Source of the DNA: a virus
Direction: 5' to 3' (one strand)
Virus record (IMG/VR): IMGVR_UViG_3300028581_001382
Span: 1-64,000 of that record
DNA: 64,000 bases
The notes below the pieces were generated by a model. It was not told the DNA's origin. It did not search any database and saw only the letters and a program-made list of their open reading frames with translations. The position numbers and the translations under genes were made by a program. Positions 23,172 through 32,031 of the stretch are shown here, piece by piece (position 1 is the first letter of the stretch; the number at the start of each line of letters is the position of its first letter).

Positions 23172-25834
23172 TCAAATGAAAATAAGCTAGTAAATGTATT
23201 TGCTGTGTTGGTACTTGATTGCAAGTTCCACGACAACACACCCAAAAGATTGTCAATTTTTTGATCCACCACAGTGGCTTCCATGTTGGCATCGTCAAAC
23301 GGCAGTTCTTTAAACCATGTTGGCAAATGATGTTCGTCTGTGGGATATCCAATACTGGTCCACCCTAGCGCATTGCTTTTGAGCTTGCACACAATGGTCT
23401 TCATACCATCCACAATTTGCATCGAGTAATTGTCCGAGTTCATGCGTCGCAATGTATTCCAGTTCAATGCAGCTCGCACATGCCCAGGCATGTTGGACTT
23501 GCCGTTCTTCTCTTCTAAATTGCCATATTTGGTCAAGTTATTCACACGCTTGGGTGAGCCTTTTTCCCAACCTGGGCGTTCAATAAATTTGTATTTGAAT
23601 TCTCTAATACATTCTACAATTTCTTCTCTCTGTGTTCCTGTTAGGACCTTATTTAGAAGATCGCTAAGGAACTCTTGAATAACCACTGGAGTATCACTGC
23701 GCTTCAAATCCAGGCCCATGGCCTTTACCTTGCCTGGTTTGCCATTCACATCCACACGTTTGTTTTCTTTGTCAATGTACAGCACAGCATACCGCTTCTT
23801 GGTAATAAACAAGCCAGTACGTGCCACAATTTCTCGACCACCACGAATCACAGATCCCATATCTCGTGGACAATGAAATGCCTGTTCCATGAATCCAGGA
23901 AACGAATCATTTACTTGATCAGCTATGGAGTTATACAATGCAATACAAGTTTCGGCAGACCACTCCATTCTGCCATCTTCGACTTCAGCTTGAACCATGG
24001 GCCATGCTGAGAAGTAACAAGAGTCAGTGTCACCATAGATAATGCTTTTGCCACTGTGATCATATTCGCCAGTGATGCATTCATTCACATATGCATCCAT
24101 GTGTTTGGCAATACTGCGACCCACAAGGGTAGTTGATTGTCCAATACGTTTATCAAAAAATCTACAACCTGGATTCAAGATAGCACCATACAAGCTGTTT
24201 AGATTAATCTTCTTGACCAATTGACGTTTATCCCAGTATTCAAACTGCACATCGTCTTTGCCTTCAAACTCTCGTGCTTTCTTCTGCATGTCTTTACGTT
24301 CGGCATACCAGCGTTTGAGCAAGCCTGGAATCACACCTTCTTTTTCATAGGTGAATATAGTGCCATTGGCACTGAGAATCCACGGTTGATTAGAATCAAA
24401 CAGCATTTTCCAAATCTCAGCAGCTGAGTGAACAGTTTCCTCACCATCTTGCCAGTCTATTGTGATCTCTGTACCACGTTGCTGTTCCATCACGGCTGTG
24501 TATTCCAAGCTGGCAAACAATCCTTCCCATGCAGCAGCAAAGCTATCTCCACCAGCTATTTTGTCTTGGATCAACCGATCAGTCATTGTGGGTCTGAGTT
24601 GACCAACAATGGTTTCTGGGCCCATGTTAAGGGCCCGAATAGCACTGGGATAGAGCGAGTTGATGTCGATGCTACCAATCCAGTCGTGGATTCCTTTTTT
24701 GGGATAAGCAACATAGGCACCTGCGGCTTGCGTGTCTTCATCTGTGAATCTTTCTTTACGGTTAGGAACTACCATACCACGTTCGTGAGCTTCAATAATA
24801 ATAGCTTGCTCAGTCACGGCCACTGCACCCATTGTGGTTTGCAACAGCACGGTATTTTCATGTGCTAGTGTATTGGCCAAGCTGAGAAATTTAAGTTTCT
24901 TATCCAGCTTGCCAATTAGCATTGTGTCTTGACGGTTGTAATCAATAAAGATTTTGAAGTTCTGGTTGTATAGTTGATCCAGTGTGCCTTCGAATGCAGT
25001 CTTGCGACCAATTTCTTCGTATTCGCCAATGGCGTCTAACGCATAGCTATGACGTTCTTCATAAGTGTATTTGCGGTACAATTGCATATAGTCCATATGC
25101 ACTCGTCCTACCAAATCATAAGTTTGATTCTCTGCACCAAAGCGTTCAAACACACGTGGTTTGGGAAACTGGTTCCACAAACACATGCGTCTGGTATCAT
25201 CTTTGCTGAGCACTCTGGTGATTCGATTCACTGTGTACGGAATGTCATAGCCTTCTGAATTCCATCCAGTGAGAATGTCTGCATCTTCAATCAAGTCTAG
25301 GAATGTGTTCAGCATGTCTGCTTCTTTTTCAAACATAAAGCAGTTGTCAAATTCAGCAGCAATTTCTCTAGCTGTGTCCATGCTCATGTGGCGTGGCGGC
25401 ACTGCCAGCGTCACAATCTGATCCAGCCAATCCATGTATACAGATATGGCTGTGATTGGATTAAACGGATCAGTCACCGGTGAGAAACCACGATTTGGAT
25501 CAAAGTCTACTTCGATGTCATAGAATGCTGTGTGCAGTTGAGGGCCGTCTTTGCCTTTGTAGTTGTCTTCTAAACAACGAAAGATAGGATTGATATCACT
25601 TTCGTAGAGTTTCTTACTGGAGTGCATACGCACTTCTTTTCGAAACTCTTTGTTGTTGCGTGAGGAAAATCTACTTACCGGTGTGTCGTATATGCTACGA
25701 AACTTGCCTTTAGGGTCGTCATAGTAAAGCACATAGTTGACCGGATACTCTTGGTATACCCGCTGACCATTTCGGCGTTCTACCACGTGAATTCGATCGT
25801 GTGCTCGGTCATATAACGCATCAACATATGACAT
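23168..25834 (-). CDS. gp43: Family B DNA polymerase, T4 gp43-like, 888 aa
   Basis: 3'-5' exonuclease motifs: FYDIEVDFD (D106, E108), GWNSEGYDIPYTVNRI and IDYNRQDTMLIGKL. Polymerase motifs: SIDINSLYPSAIRALNMGPE (motif A), KKINLNSLYGAILN (motif B) and IYGDTDSCYFS (motif C). This is the replicative polymerase of T4-like phages, which works with the gp45 clamp and the gp44/62 loader. Size is close to T4 gp43 (898 aa). It starts about 60 nt downstream of the sulfotransferase-like gene; an AAGGAAAA run lies before the ATG. Confidence 0.95.
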   Translation of the reverse strand: MSYVDALYDRAHDRIHVVERRNGQRVYQEYPVNYVLYYDDPKGKFRSIYDTPVSRFSSRNNKEFRKEVRMHSSKKLYESDINPIFRCLEDNYKGKDGPQLHTAFYDIEVDFDPNRGFSPVTDPFNPITAISVYMDWLDQIVTLAVPPRHMSMDTAREIAAEFDNCFMFEKEADMLNTFLDLIEDADILTGWNSEGYDIPYTVNRITRVLSKDDTRRMCLWNQFPKPRVFERFGAENQTYDLVGRVHMDYMQLYRKYTYEERHSYALDAIGEYEEIGRKTAFEGTLDQLYNQNFKIFIDYNRQDTMLIGKLDKKLKFLSLANTLAHENTVLLQTTMGAVAVTEQAIIIEAHERGMVVPNRKERFTDEDTQAAGAYVAYPKKGIHDWIGSIDINSLYPSAIRALNMGPETIVGQLRPTMTDRLIQDKIAGGDSFAAAWEGLFASLEYTAVMEQQRGTEITIDWQDGEETVHSAAEIWKMLFDSNQPWILSANGTIFTYEKEGVIPGLLKRWYAERKDMQKKAREFEGKDDVQFEYWDKRQLVKKINLNSLYGAILNPGCRFFDKRIGQSTTLVGRSIAKHMDAYVNECITGEYDHSGKSIIYGDTDSCYFSAWPMVQAEVEDGRMEWSAETCIALYNSIADQVNDSFPGFMEQAFHCPRDMGSVIRGGREIVARTGLFITKKRYAVLYIDKENKRVDVNGKPGKVKAMGLDLKRSDTPVVIQEFLSDLLNKVLTGTQREEIVECIREFKYKFIERPGWEKGSPKRVNNLTKYGNLEEKNGKSNMPGHVRAALNWNTLRRMNSDNYSMQIVDGMKTIVCKLKSNALGWTSIGYPTDEHHLPTWFKELPFDDANMEATVVDQKIDNLLGVLSWNLQSSTNTANTFTSLFSFE

Positions 25835-25894
25835 GAAAATTTTCCTTTTTAAGTATCAGCTTATTACTCGCTGGGTTCGAGGCGTCAAAGTAAC

Positions 25895-26470
25895 TCATTG
25901 ATCTCCAATATTATTAATAACTTTATTGTACAATACTTGATCATCGTCGAGCATAAAAAATAGCCCAGTTGACATGTAGTGATGTTTTTCGCAAATTTTT
26001 CTAATACGATCTAATATATTTTTTTTATCTGGCGGGCTAATGTTCATATTTGGTATTTGATCTTCTGTTATTACAATTCCATGTTTACGCAAAAAAGAAC
26101 ATGTTATTGTGTTACTTTGAATAGTTGGATGATCCAATGGCAACCATTTTATTTTTTTAATATTATCACCAAACATTAGAGTCAGCGGATACGAATGATG
26201 ATCAAAATATCCCGACGACAAGAATTTTTCAAATCTTGGATCGTTGATGACTGACGTCAACTGATTTTGATATAAAAATTGTGTTGTCCCACGTAGGTGT
26301 CTTTCATAAGGATTGGATATGTGAGCAAATACAGTATCGTTTGACCAGTCAATATCCTCTGATAAGAAGGTGGGCCAATTCAGTGTGTTGCCAAACAGCA
26401 CTTCATAAGAAGTTGCGGCATTCTTATAAATTGGTATATAGACCAGGTGCTTAAAACGATATGCTCTCAT
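25895..26470 (-). CDS. Sulfotransferase-like protein, 191 aa
   Basis: The N-terminus HLVYIPIYKNAATSYEVLFG is a 5'-PSB loop of the kind that binds PAPS (compare IPKTGGTS). FAHISNPYERHLRGTTQFLY matches the 3'-phosphate-binding NPYER block of sulfotransferase family 2. The C-terminal half is more variable. It may transfer sulfate to a glycan. An APS-kinase-like domain that could make the PAPS donor is encoded at 52568-53425. The gene is flanked by short gaps, and base composition is more A+T rich than its neighbours, hinting at transfer. Confidence 0.65.
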   Translation of the reverse strand: MRAYRFKHLVYIPIYKNAATSYEVLFGNTLNWPTFLSEDIDWSNDTVFAHISNPYERHLRGTTQFLYQNQLTSVINDPRFEKFLSSGYFDHHSYPLTLMFGDNIKKIKWLPLDHPTIQSNTITCSFLRKHGIVITEDQIPNMNISPPDKKNILDRIRKICEKHHYMSTGLFFMLDDDQVLYNKVINNIGDQ

Positions 26471-26525
26471 TATTTTCCATTTGTGGCTGGTTAACCATGA
26501 TTCATGTTCTTAAAGTGAACGACTC

Positions 26526-26834
26526 TCAATTGCCTTGTATCAGCAATTTTATCAGCCCTGCGCTGTCAATAATACTTAGTATCAAATAATTACCTAGGAT
26601 GCCAAAGCTACCACGAGTGTATGAACACCAGGCCATGATCAAACAACCCGTGATAAATGCCATATACAAAGGGATAAATGGCAAGTTAGGCACAGTGATA
26701 GCATAGGTTAGACTACAACCCAGCGATATCACCCACCCTAGCATTTCCAAACAAAAACGCAGTGGGTGGGCATTGAAATCAGATTGAATGTAGTGGACTA
26801 TATTGCTGCGCCACTCTTGAAATCTAGTGGTCAA
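26526..26834 (-). CDS. Small membrane protein, 102 aa
   Basis: Three to four hydrophobic segments: FCLEMLGWVISLGCSLTYAI, LPFIPLYMAFITGCLIMAWC, and FGILGNYLILSIIDSAGLIK. The N-terminus is polar. Function unknown; the shape recalls small nicotinamide-transporter-like or holin-like proteins, but there is no clear match. It is ATGA-coupled to the DsbA-like gene upstream. Confidence 0.65.
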   Translation of the reverse strand: MTTRFQEWRSNIVHYIQSDFNAHPLRFCLEMLGWVISLGCSLTYAITVPNLPFIPLYMAFITGCLIMAWCSYTRGSFGILGNYLILSIIDSAGLIKLLIQGN

Positions 26835-27094
26835 AGTGTTTTGCCTACAGTTTCCAGAATAGTTTCCAGCAATTCGTGATCTTGTTTGGCTTTACCAAAC
26901 TCGGCTTTGTGTGCTAGCTTGATAGCTTTTTTCAGCACACCGGGTTTGATTTCTAATTCTTCGGCAATGGCCTTGATGGTATCATTGAGTCCGCCAGTGA
27001 GTGTTTCAATCTCTTGTGTGACCTGCATACCTTCCGTGATGATCTGAATCAGTTTGATCTTTTGGTCGCCGTTGAATGTTTTTTGATTGTTCAT
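26831..27094 (-). CDS. dsbA: DsbA-like double-stranded DNA-binding protein, 87 aa
   Basis: Size and helical pattern resemble T4 DsbA (89 aa), which binds double-stranded DNA near late promoters. Features are LNDTIKAIAEELEIKPGVLK (residues 37-56, a helix-turn-helix-like stretch) and KLAHKAEFGKAKQDHELLET. Small basic-acidic helical proteins at this location, after polymerase, occur in related phages. Family assignment is by overall likeness and may be wrong. Ribosome binding site GGAGA; a TATAAT box lies upstream. Confidence 0.5.
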   Translation of the reverse strand: MNNQKTFNGDQKIKLIQIITEGMQVTQEIETLTGGLNDTIKAIAEELEIKPGVLKKAIKLAHKAEFGKAKQDHELLETILETVGKTL

Positions 27095-27115
27095 AGAGTT
27101 CTCCAGTAAAAATAC

Positions 27116-27144
27116 ATTATAGCAACTGTGTTGACTATATGCAA
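27116..27144 (-). promoter_or_regulatory. Probable early promoter of the DsbA-like gene
   Basis: Perfect TATAAT (27121-27116) on the minus strand. A weak -35 match (TTGCAT, 27144-27139) lies 17 bp upstream. The start site would be about 15 nt before the ATG's ribosome binding site. Confidence 0.45.
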
Positions 27145-27159
27145 GTAGTTTTGGTTAAC

Positions 27160-29178
27160 TCAACGGCTGTTTAGCATCTGTGCCATCAGTGCTCGACGTT
27201 TCACACGACTTTCACTTACGGTCTTTGGTCCAGTGTCCGTTTTTTTAGGTTCAGGAGTAGACTTAGGAATTGAGCTAGGAGTTCTACGCAAACTGGCATC
27301 ACTTTTAGCACGTTGTTTGTCCCAGGCCATGCTCAATCGTTGTGCAGCACTCATACGTGCCTCCGCTACACTTTCGTTCTTGCCTGATAGTCCTGCACGA
27401 GCTTCGGCTTTTGTCATTTTATATTGTGCTTGAAATTCAGCATCAGTTAGCTCTCGTAAATCCGTTATTAATTCTTTAACACGGCCTTCTGAAATACCTT
27501 TTTTCTTGGCTTCTTCTACATCATACTTGGGCATGGGTCTTTGACCAGCTCGACCTTTGACTCCACGCTTCTCTGTGCTTGGTGGTTTTGTTGGTGGAAC
27601 GATATCACCTTGGTATCTAACCTTAGTTGGTTCTGGCTTCTTTAGTCTGTCGGCTCTGGGCATTACTACAATAGGAGCACCTTCCGCCACACCTTGCTCA
27701 CCAACTAAATGTTTGGCGTCTTTGCCCCATTTCTTCCACATCCGTTTACCCCAGGTACTTTGATGGGGACTTGGTTTAACATCGTTGCCTAAACTTTTAG
27801 CAAAAGCATACATCATGGCAGCAACGCCTCGGCTCATATAATCGTCATCCACTTCGGTCCATTCACTTTCCAACCATTGATTACCTTTTTCATCAGATTT
27901 CACAACGAAGTGTGCCCAACCAATTACATTTTGACGATCATGTGCTGTTATAGATAATCCTATATCATTCAGATTACCATGTCCAAGAATTCTACCCCTA
28001 AATGGACGGGCTTTGAACTCAAAGTCATCCATGCGGACTTTCTCAGTTGGTTCGTTCGAAATGTGTTTGTCGAAAATATCTGGGTGTACTACTTCTTTTA
28101 TAGCCTTCTTCATATATTTCTTACGCAATTCTGAGCCTTCCACCACACCTTGCTCTTTCATATACTTCTTACGTAATTTTAAGTCTGATGGCGTTGCTTT
28201 TCTGATTAAATTCAAATATTTGTTTACTGGAATTTCTTTTATCTCAATGGGTTTGATTCCTTCTACTCCAGGAATAGAATGAAACTCTCTGCTATTGCCA
28301 CCTTGAACAAACTGTGGTTTTTCATCTGGACCATTGAATGGTAATTTATGTAGATACACATATTCACCTTTTCTAATCTTGCCACTGAACAAAACCATTT
28401 GTGGATCATTGGGGAACATACCTGTGTCTGACCCAGCAGTAGTTAGACCCATTGCTATAGCAACTTTAGGGTCGGAGGTAGCATAGATAGCATTTTGATT
28501 ACTACCAGCCGCACCACCTGTATCTACCGATTGTCTTGGCTCTAGCATAGGAATCTTTTGTCTTGACCCATGCCAAAGATAGGTATTAATAACTTTGCCT
28601 TCCGCCACACCTTCGTTAAACTCACCATCATCGCCCCATGGTTCTCCATAGATTTTTCCCCAGTCTTGGTTAAGTGGTAAATCATTTTCTATCCAGTATG
28701 CACCTAACTGATCTTTTAACTGTGTGTCGCCCTGAAGGTATGCGTCGAATCCTGGTTTTAGTCCTTTTAAGAAACTATCACGGACTTGTTCGAAATGTAC
28801 TATGTCTGCCGCAGCAACTTCCTGTGTACCGGCTTGTGCTAAGTCTTTTTTGGTCCACCCAGCATCTATTAGATCCTGTATTTCTTCTTGTTTTTGCTGA
28901 GCGAACTCATTAACAAAGTTTTCGGTAACAGCGTAATAGCTTGAAGCAGAATTGCCACCAGGGGCAAATTCATTTAATCGACTTCCTGCTACGCCTTGAT
29001 CAACTTTTTTCTCTCGTGCCCTACGTTTGGAATAGTCAGTGTCGGCTGGGTTGTTTTTGTTCTTGGCAGGTGGTCGAGTACCTGCAATTCGTTCTTCTTC
29101 ACTCTTGCGACGAGTAAAATAATCATTGGCAGCAGAGCCTTCAACGACTGTGGGCTTGAAAAGATTCTCAATAATCAT
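27160..29178 (-). CDS. Multidomain cleavable polyprotein with ART-like and GNAT-like modules, 672 aa
   Basis: A chain of modules separated by short G-V-[AV]-E-G/A-type linkers: DQGVAG (60-65), NEGVAEG (188-194), EQGVVEG (342-348), EQGVAEG (494-500) and NESVAEA (601-607). Modules: an N-terminal low-complexity part, an ADP-ribosyltransferase-like domain (about 196-325: TYLWHGSRQKIPMLEP, AIYATSDPKVAIAMG, GNSREFHS), a GNAT-like domain (about 400-490: NVIGWAHFVVKS, MSRGVAAMMYAFAKSLG, MWKKWGKDAKHLV), and two small C-terminal basic pieces. The V-A-E|G linkers resemble prohead-protease sites, so I infer an internal-head polyprotein processed on maturation. The N-terminus MIIENLFKPTVVEG may be the capsid signal. 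Confidence 0.7.
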   Translation of the reverse strand: MIIENLFKPTVVEGSAANDYFTRRKSEEERIAGTRPPAKNKNNPADTDYSKRRAREKKVDQGVAGSRLNEFAPGGNSASSYYAVTENFVNEFAQQKQEEIQDLIDAGWTKKDLAQAGTQEVAAADIVHFEQVRDSFLKGLKPGFDAYLQGDTQLKDQLGAYWIENDLPLNQDWGKIYGEPWGDDGEFNEGVAEGKVINTYLWHGSRQKIPMLEPRQSVDTGGAAGSNQNAIYATSDPKVAIAMGLTTAGSDTGMFPNDPQMVLFSGKIRKGEYVYLHKLPFNGPDEKPQFVQGGNSREFHSIPGVEGIKPIEIKEIPVNKYLNLIRKATPSDLKLRKKYMKEQGVVEGSELRKKYMKKAIKEVVHPDIFDKHISNEPTEKVRMDDFEFKARPFRGRILGHGNLNDIGLSITAHDRQNVIGWAHFVVKSDEKGNQWLESEWTEVDDDYMSRGVAAMMYAFAKSLGNDVKPSPHQSTWGKRMWKKWGKDAKHLVGEQGVAEGAPIVVMPRADRLKKPEPTKVRYQGDIVPPTKPPSTEKRGVKGRAGQRPMPKYDVEEAKKKGISEGRVKELITDLRELTDAEFQAQYKMTKAEARAGLSGKNESVAEARMSAAQRLSMAWDKQRAKSDASLRRTPSSIPKSTPEPKKTDTGPKTVSESRVKRRALMAQMLNSR
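27359..28617 (-). repeat. Dispersed 20-bp linker repeat (27.3-28.6 kb set)
   Basis: Nearly identical 20-mers encode the VAEG linkers of the 672-aa polyprotein. On the plus strand the core is CCTTCCGCCACACCTTGCTC at 27680-27699. Variants lie at 28136-28155 and 28598-28617, and a weaker one near 27359-27378. DNA identity exceeds what the protein requires, suggesting recent copying or recombination between linkers. Confidence 0.65.
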
Positions 29179-29179
29179 A

Positions 29180-29842
29180 TTATGCTTCTTCTAAGTAATC
29201 TTGGCTGGGATCTTGCAACTGTGAACGACGATGTGCTCGAAACATCTCTACTGCCATTTCAGCTTCATCTAAGTCTCTAAACTTGCTGGGCAATATACGG
29301 CCTTGATGGCGAATTTCAAATCCGCGACGTTGATCTCCCCAACACTCTAGACATGTGCCATCTTCTAATGTGATTGTTTTTACAGGACCAGATTCGCCTA
29401 CACTAACTGGACTCATCATGGCAGTACCTGACATCATTGGCTCTTGGGATTCTTCCTGTGACTGTTCGTCGTATTCGTCTTGATCGTCGGCCTTGGCAGG
29501 ATTCTTATCTTGAATTTCTTGTTTGGCTTTTTGTTCCAGCTGGTCAAGATATTGTGTGAGATCCTTCTTGACTCGGCTTAACATGTCTTCGTCGATCTCA
29601 GACATGCGTTCAGCCAATGCACTCCGAACAGGCTGAACACTATCGCCAACCATGTTTTTGCCTAATGGTTTCTTTTGATTATCACTGCCCAATACTGGTG
29701 ATACGTTTTCTGGCTTGAACAATGCAGGCAGTTGCGGCACTGACTTTTGTTGCTTGTTCAGCCCTTTTTTTACCGAGACGGGAGTAATGTCTGATTCAAT
29801 TACGGCCAGACGTTTTAGTATGTTTGCAATATCATAGCTCAT
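29180..29842 (-). CDS. Conserved phage protein with acidic coil, 220 aa
   Basis: N-terminal helix MSYDIANILKRLAVIESDIT, then Pro/Lys-rich sequence, a coiled coil (MLSRVKKDLTQYLDQLEQKA), a very acidic stretch (DDQDEYDEQSQEESQEP) and a C-terminal fold with DGTCLECWGDQRRGFEIRHQ. The last residues, DYLEEA, resemble the Glu-Ala cleavage ends seen at leaders of neighbouring genes. It overlaps Dps by 4 nt. Probably a virion or internal-head protein; family not named. Confidence 0.6.
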   Translation of the reverse strand: MSYDIANILKRLAVIESDITPVSVKKGLNKQQKSVPQLPALFKPENVSPVLGSDNQKKPLGKNMVGDSVQPVRSALAERMSEIDEDMLSRVKKDLTQYLDQLEQKAKQEIQDKNPAKADDQDEYDEQSQEESQEPMMSGTAMMSPVSVGESGPVKTITLEDGTCLECWGDQRRGFEIRHQGRILPSKFRDLDEAEMAVEMFRAHRRSQLQDPSQDYLEEA

Positions 29843-30279
29843 GCTCGTTCAACCTTCAAATAACTGTTCAGTTGCCAACGATACTTGCCATGAGCACTAA
29901 GTCGTTCTGCAATAAAATTAGCAATACCTTGTTGATTTTCTTCGTTGGCTACCGCAAAGCAAGCGTTCAGTACATCTAGCATTTGATTGTTGTTGGCGTA
30001 CAATTCTTCCAACATTAATCGAGCACGTGGAATTTTGGTCTGTCCAGAAATCTCTGTGAGTTCACTATAACGTTCTAAACTTCCCGGAGCATACTCACCT
30101 AGATAGCGAATGTATTCTGCTGTGGGATCTAGTGCTGAGTAAGCATCTTCGTAAATGTTTTGAAAGAAATCATGCAATTCTCCAAAGTCGGGACCTTCTA
30201 CATTCCAGTGAAATTGATGTGCTTTTAAGTAGTAGGCAAAATTAGTTGCCAGGAGTGTTTTTAAATTGTCCGCGAGCAT
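29839..30279 (-). CDS. dps: Dps/ferritin-like protein, 146 aa
   Basis: Ferritin-like four-helix protein of the Dps type: AYYLKAHQFHWNVEGPDFGE (residues 14-33, with the His-x-x-W site), LHDFFQNIYEDAYSALDPTA (ferroxidase Asp/Glu) and EYIRYLGEYAPGSL. Dps proteins store iron, detoxify peroxide and coat DNA; phage copies could protect DNA in the capsid or in the host. Start at 30279 is supported by AAAGGAAC; the longer frame overlaps the gene upstream. It lies within the internal-protein locus. Confidence 0.82.
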   Translation of the reverse strand: MLADNLKTLLATNFAYYLKAHQFHWNVEGPDFGELHDFFQNIYEDAYSALDPTAEYIRYLGEYAPGSLERYSELTEISGQTKIPRARLMLEELYANNNQMLDVLNACFAVANEENQQGIANFIAERLSAHGKYRWQLNSYLKVERA

Positions 30280-30454
30280 GCTTGTTCCTTTTGTATTCCT
30301 TGGGCGTGTTAGGCGTCGGGTCCGTTGTGTATTTACCACTCAGCATAGAACCGCCTTGTCTTGTTTGTATACCCATTGGTTGAACTAACACTGCCATAGA
30401 GCCAGTGCTGGAGCTGCCTGCGCTTGCGTCTTCCATTATTTCATGTGCTCTCAT
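30242..30454 (-). CDS. Small capsid-targeted protein candidate, 70 aa
   Basis: Starts at ATG 30454 with MRAHEIMEDASAGSSSTGS, in which the first ten residues match the leader pattern M-R-x-x-E-[FI]-x-x-[ED]-[AS] found in neighbouring genes; cleavage could fall after MED. The mature part is a Ser/Gly- and Lys-rich peptide, possibly disordered. It overlaps the 100-aa gene by 14 nt and Dps by 38 nt. Function unknown. Confidence 0.6.
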   Translation of the reverse strand: MRAHEIMEDASAGSSSTGSMAVLVQPMGIQTRQGGSMLSGKYTTDPTPNTPKEYKRNKHARGQFKNTPGN

Positions 30455-30743
30455 GTTCAATCCTTAACAATGTGTGGTTCACCATGTGTGCGCCCGGCGG
30501 TCCATCTTTGATGCATGTATTGCTCACTTGAATGCGCCCTTGTGCCGGCGGAACCAATTCTCGGCGTAATTCATATTCGCCCGGCGGTGCATAAATCTGT
30601 ATTAGTTCTTCTAGATACTCTTCTCGCCAGACCCATGTACGTTCTGAAAACAATTCTCCGCCTACATATAGTCTATAATTAGGTGACGGTCCGTCCCAGT
30701 CGACTGAAACATCAGCATTGATCAACACAAACTGTGCAGTCAT
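30441..30743 (-). CDS. Conserved phage protein, 100 aa
   Basis: Beta-rich small protein: FVLINADVSVDWDGPSPNYR, LYVGGELFSERTWVWREEYL, LIQIYAPPGEYELRRELVPP and a late HMVNHTLLRIEH. The strand pattern and size suggest a jelly-roll-like or immunoglobulin-like virion decoration protein, but this is only a guess. ATGA overlap with the 97-aa gene upstream. Confidence 0.6.
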   Translation of the reverse strand: MTAQFVLINADVSVDWDGPSPNYRLYVGGELFSERTWVWREEYLEELIQIYAPPGEYELRRELVPPAQGRIQVSNTCIKDGPPGAHMVNHTLLRIEHEST

Positions 30744-31033
30744 GTGTCGGATATGTCAGGAGTAACTGCTCGGTGCAGACGATGTCTTGATGCAGAACTT
30801 AAAAGATGATCATCGTCAGAGTCTGGTTCATATCCACCATAACGACTCGGGTCGGCACGATGTTTAATTCCAGTTTTGAGTTTTTCTATTTTGCCCATTT
30901 TAACTGGGGTTTTGTCTGGTGGAGAATTTGGACCACGGCGACCACTGTTAGAATTACCAGCTTCCTCAACATTCTTTTCGCCTAGGAATCCCATACCTTC
31001 ACGTGGGTGATTAAATAGTTCGTATATCAACAT
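30740..31033 (-). CDS. Hypothetical, possible internal-head protein, 97 aa
   Basis: Begins MLIYELFNHPREGMGFLGEK, which weakly resembles the leader consensus (M-x-x-x-E-[LF]-[FI]) with a possible cleavage at PREG. The rest is basic and polar with a GYEPDSDDDHLLSSASRHR stretch and a Thr/Pro-rich part. It is likely disordered. No family recognised. Separated by 2 nt from the 108-aa gene. Confidence 0.55.
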   Translation of the reverse strand: MLIYELFNHPREGMGFLGEKNVEEAGNSNSGRRGPNSPPDKTPVKMGKIEKLKTGIKHRADPSRYGGYEPDSDDDHLLSSASRHRLHRAVTPDISDT

Positions 31034-31035
31034 GA

Positions 31036-31362
31036 TTATTCAGTCCAGGGCAGTGGAAGTATTACCACTGGAGGGATAATCTGCAAGTCAATTTGATCTT
31101 GTACTTGTAACTCTACAGCGTTTTTATCGACACCATTGGTCCAGATCCAGTCAAGCACTTGTTGTTGTGTTAGATCAACGTAAGGTGTAAAAGATGCAGA
31201 AGCCAACGGAATCTCGCAGGCGGCGAGTGCTGATACCCGGGCGCTGTAGCCGTCTTGTACACCACTGCATGCCCAATAAACTCCAAATACCACATCCGGA
31301 TAACCGTCTGCTTCGGGATAGCATGTCATCTCAGTCACGGTCCAATTGATTGTTGCGGCCAT
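31036..31362 (-). CDS. Conserved phage virion-type protein, 108 aa
   Basis: Matches a small family common in tailed phages. The N-terminus MAATINWTVTEMTCYPEADG is followed by FGVYWACSGVQDGYSARVSA, TPYVDLTQQQVLDWIWTNGV and a Pro-rich end, LPLPWTE. The middle contains the recurrent 'L-T-x-x-Q-V-L-x-W' block. It is usually annotated as unknown or tail-associated. Ribosome binding site AGAAAG. It lies between the internal-protein genes. Confidence 0.7.
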   Translation of the reverse strand: MAATINWTVTEMTCYPEADGYPDVVFGVYWACSGVQDGYSARVSALAACEIPLASASFTPYVDLTQQQVLDWIWTNGVDKNAVELQVQDQIDLQIIPPVVILPLPWTE

Positions 31363-31385
31363 TGTAATTTACTTTCTAAAATCTG

Positions 31386-32030
31386 TTATGCCATCTGCGT
31401 GGAAGGAGACAATGCTGCGGCCAGGGCCATACGTTTTTGTCTATGTGCGCCCGAACTTCGTTCATAGTATTGATCTACAATAGCAGCAGCATCTTCTGCT
31501 GTTTTTGCACTCTTCAATCTTTGCCCTGCGTTTGCTTCCTTGTTGTTCAATTCGTACTGTACAAACTCTAATTGGTCTTGTAAGCTAGAATCTTGTAATG
31601 GTTTACGCATTGCATTAGCAAAATCTTGTTGTCGTGATCCGCGCCATTGTGCAATACCATATGCTTTCTCGCCGGGATTCCATGCAGCAGGATTGAGATT
31701 TTGACCTGATTCTGCTTGTAGGTTGGCCACTAGTCCAGCAGCTTGTTCAGGTGACCATCCTTGTTGCATAAAGTAGTCTAGAGCAATTTTTGCATTGCCT
31801 GCTGTGCCACCACCTGCTCTATTAGATGGTCCAGACATACCAGATCCAGGCAAACGTATTCGAGATCCAGGCTGAATATCATTAGCACTAGCAAACTGTG
31901 GATTTTGCCACATGATGCCATCTACTGTGGTATCGTAGGACTTTGCTATGTTCGGCAAGGAATCTCCAGATCTCACAGTATAGATATTGTTAGAGCTAGT
32001 GGCTTCAGACAAGAAATCAAATAACTTCAT
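31386..32030 (-). CDS. LysM plus phage tail-lysozyme-like muramidase with capsid leader, 214 aa
   Basis: The first residues, MKLFDFLSEATSS, mirror the T4 internal-protein leader (compare MKTYQEFIAEA) with cleavage expected at SE|A. A LysM domain follows (YTVRSGDSLPNIAKSYDTTV, then IQPGSRIRLP; residues 17-61). A lysozyme domain of the phage-tail type covers about 75-205 (QQGWSPEQAAGLVANLQAES, KAYGIAQWRGSRQQDF). It would cut peptidoglycan. An enzyme with this signal could be packaged and released with DNA rather than act from the tail. Ribosome binding site AAAGGG. Confidence 0.78.
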   Translation of the reverse strand: MKLFDFLSEATSSNNIYTVRSGDSLPNIAKSYDTTVDGIMWQNPQFASANDIQPGSRIRLPGSGMSGPSNRAGGGTAGNAKIALDYFMQQGWSPEQAAGLVANLQAESGQNLNPAAWNPGEKAYGIAQWRGSRQQDFANAMRKPLQDSSLQDQLEFVQYELNNKEANAGQRLKSAKTAEDAAAIVDQYYERSSGAHRQKRMALAAALSPSTQMA

Positions 32031-32031
32031 A

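Noticed and set aside
27233-27433. Plus-strand frames opposite the 672-aa polyprotein
   Set aside because: Shadows of a real minus-strand gene; no ribosome binding site or homology.
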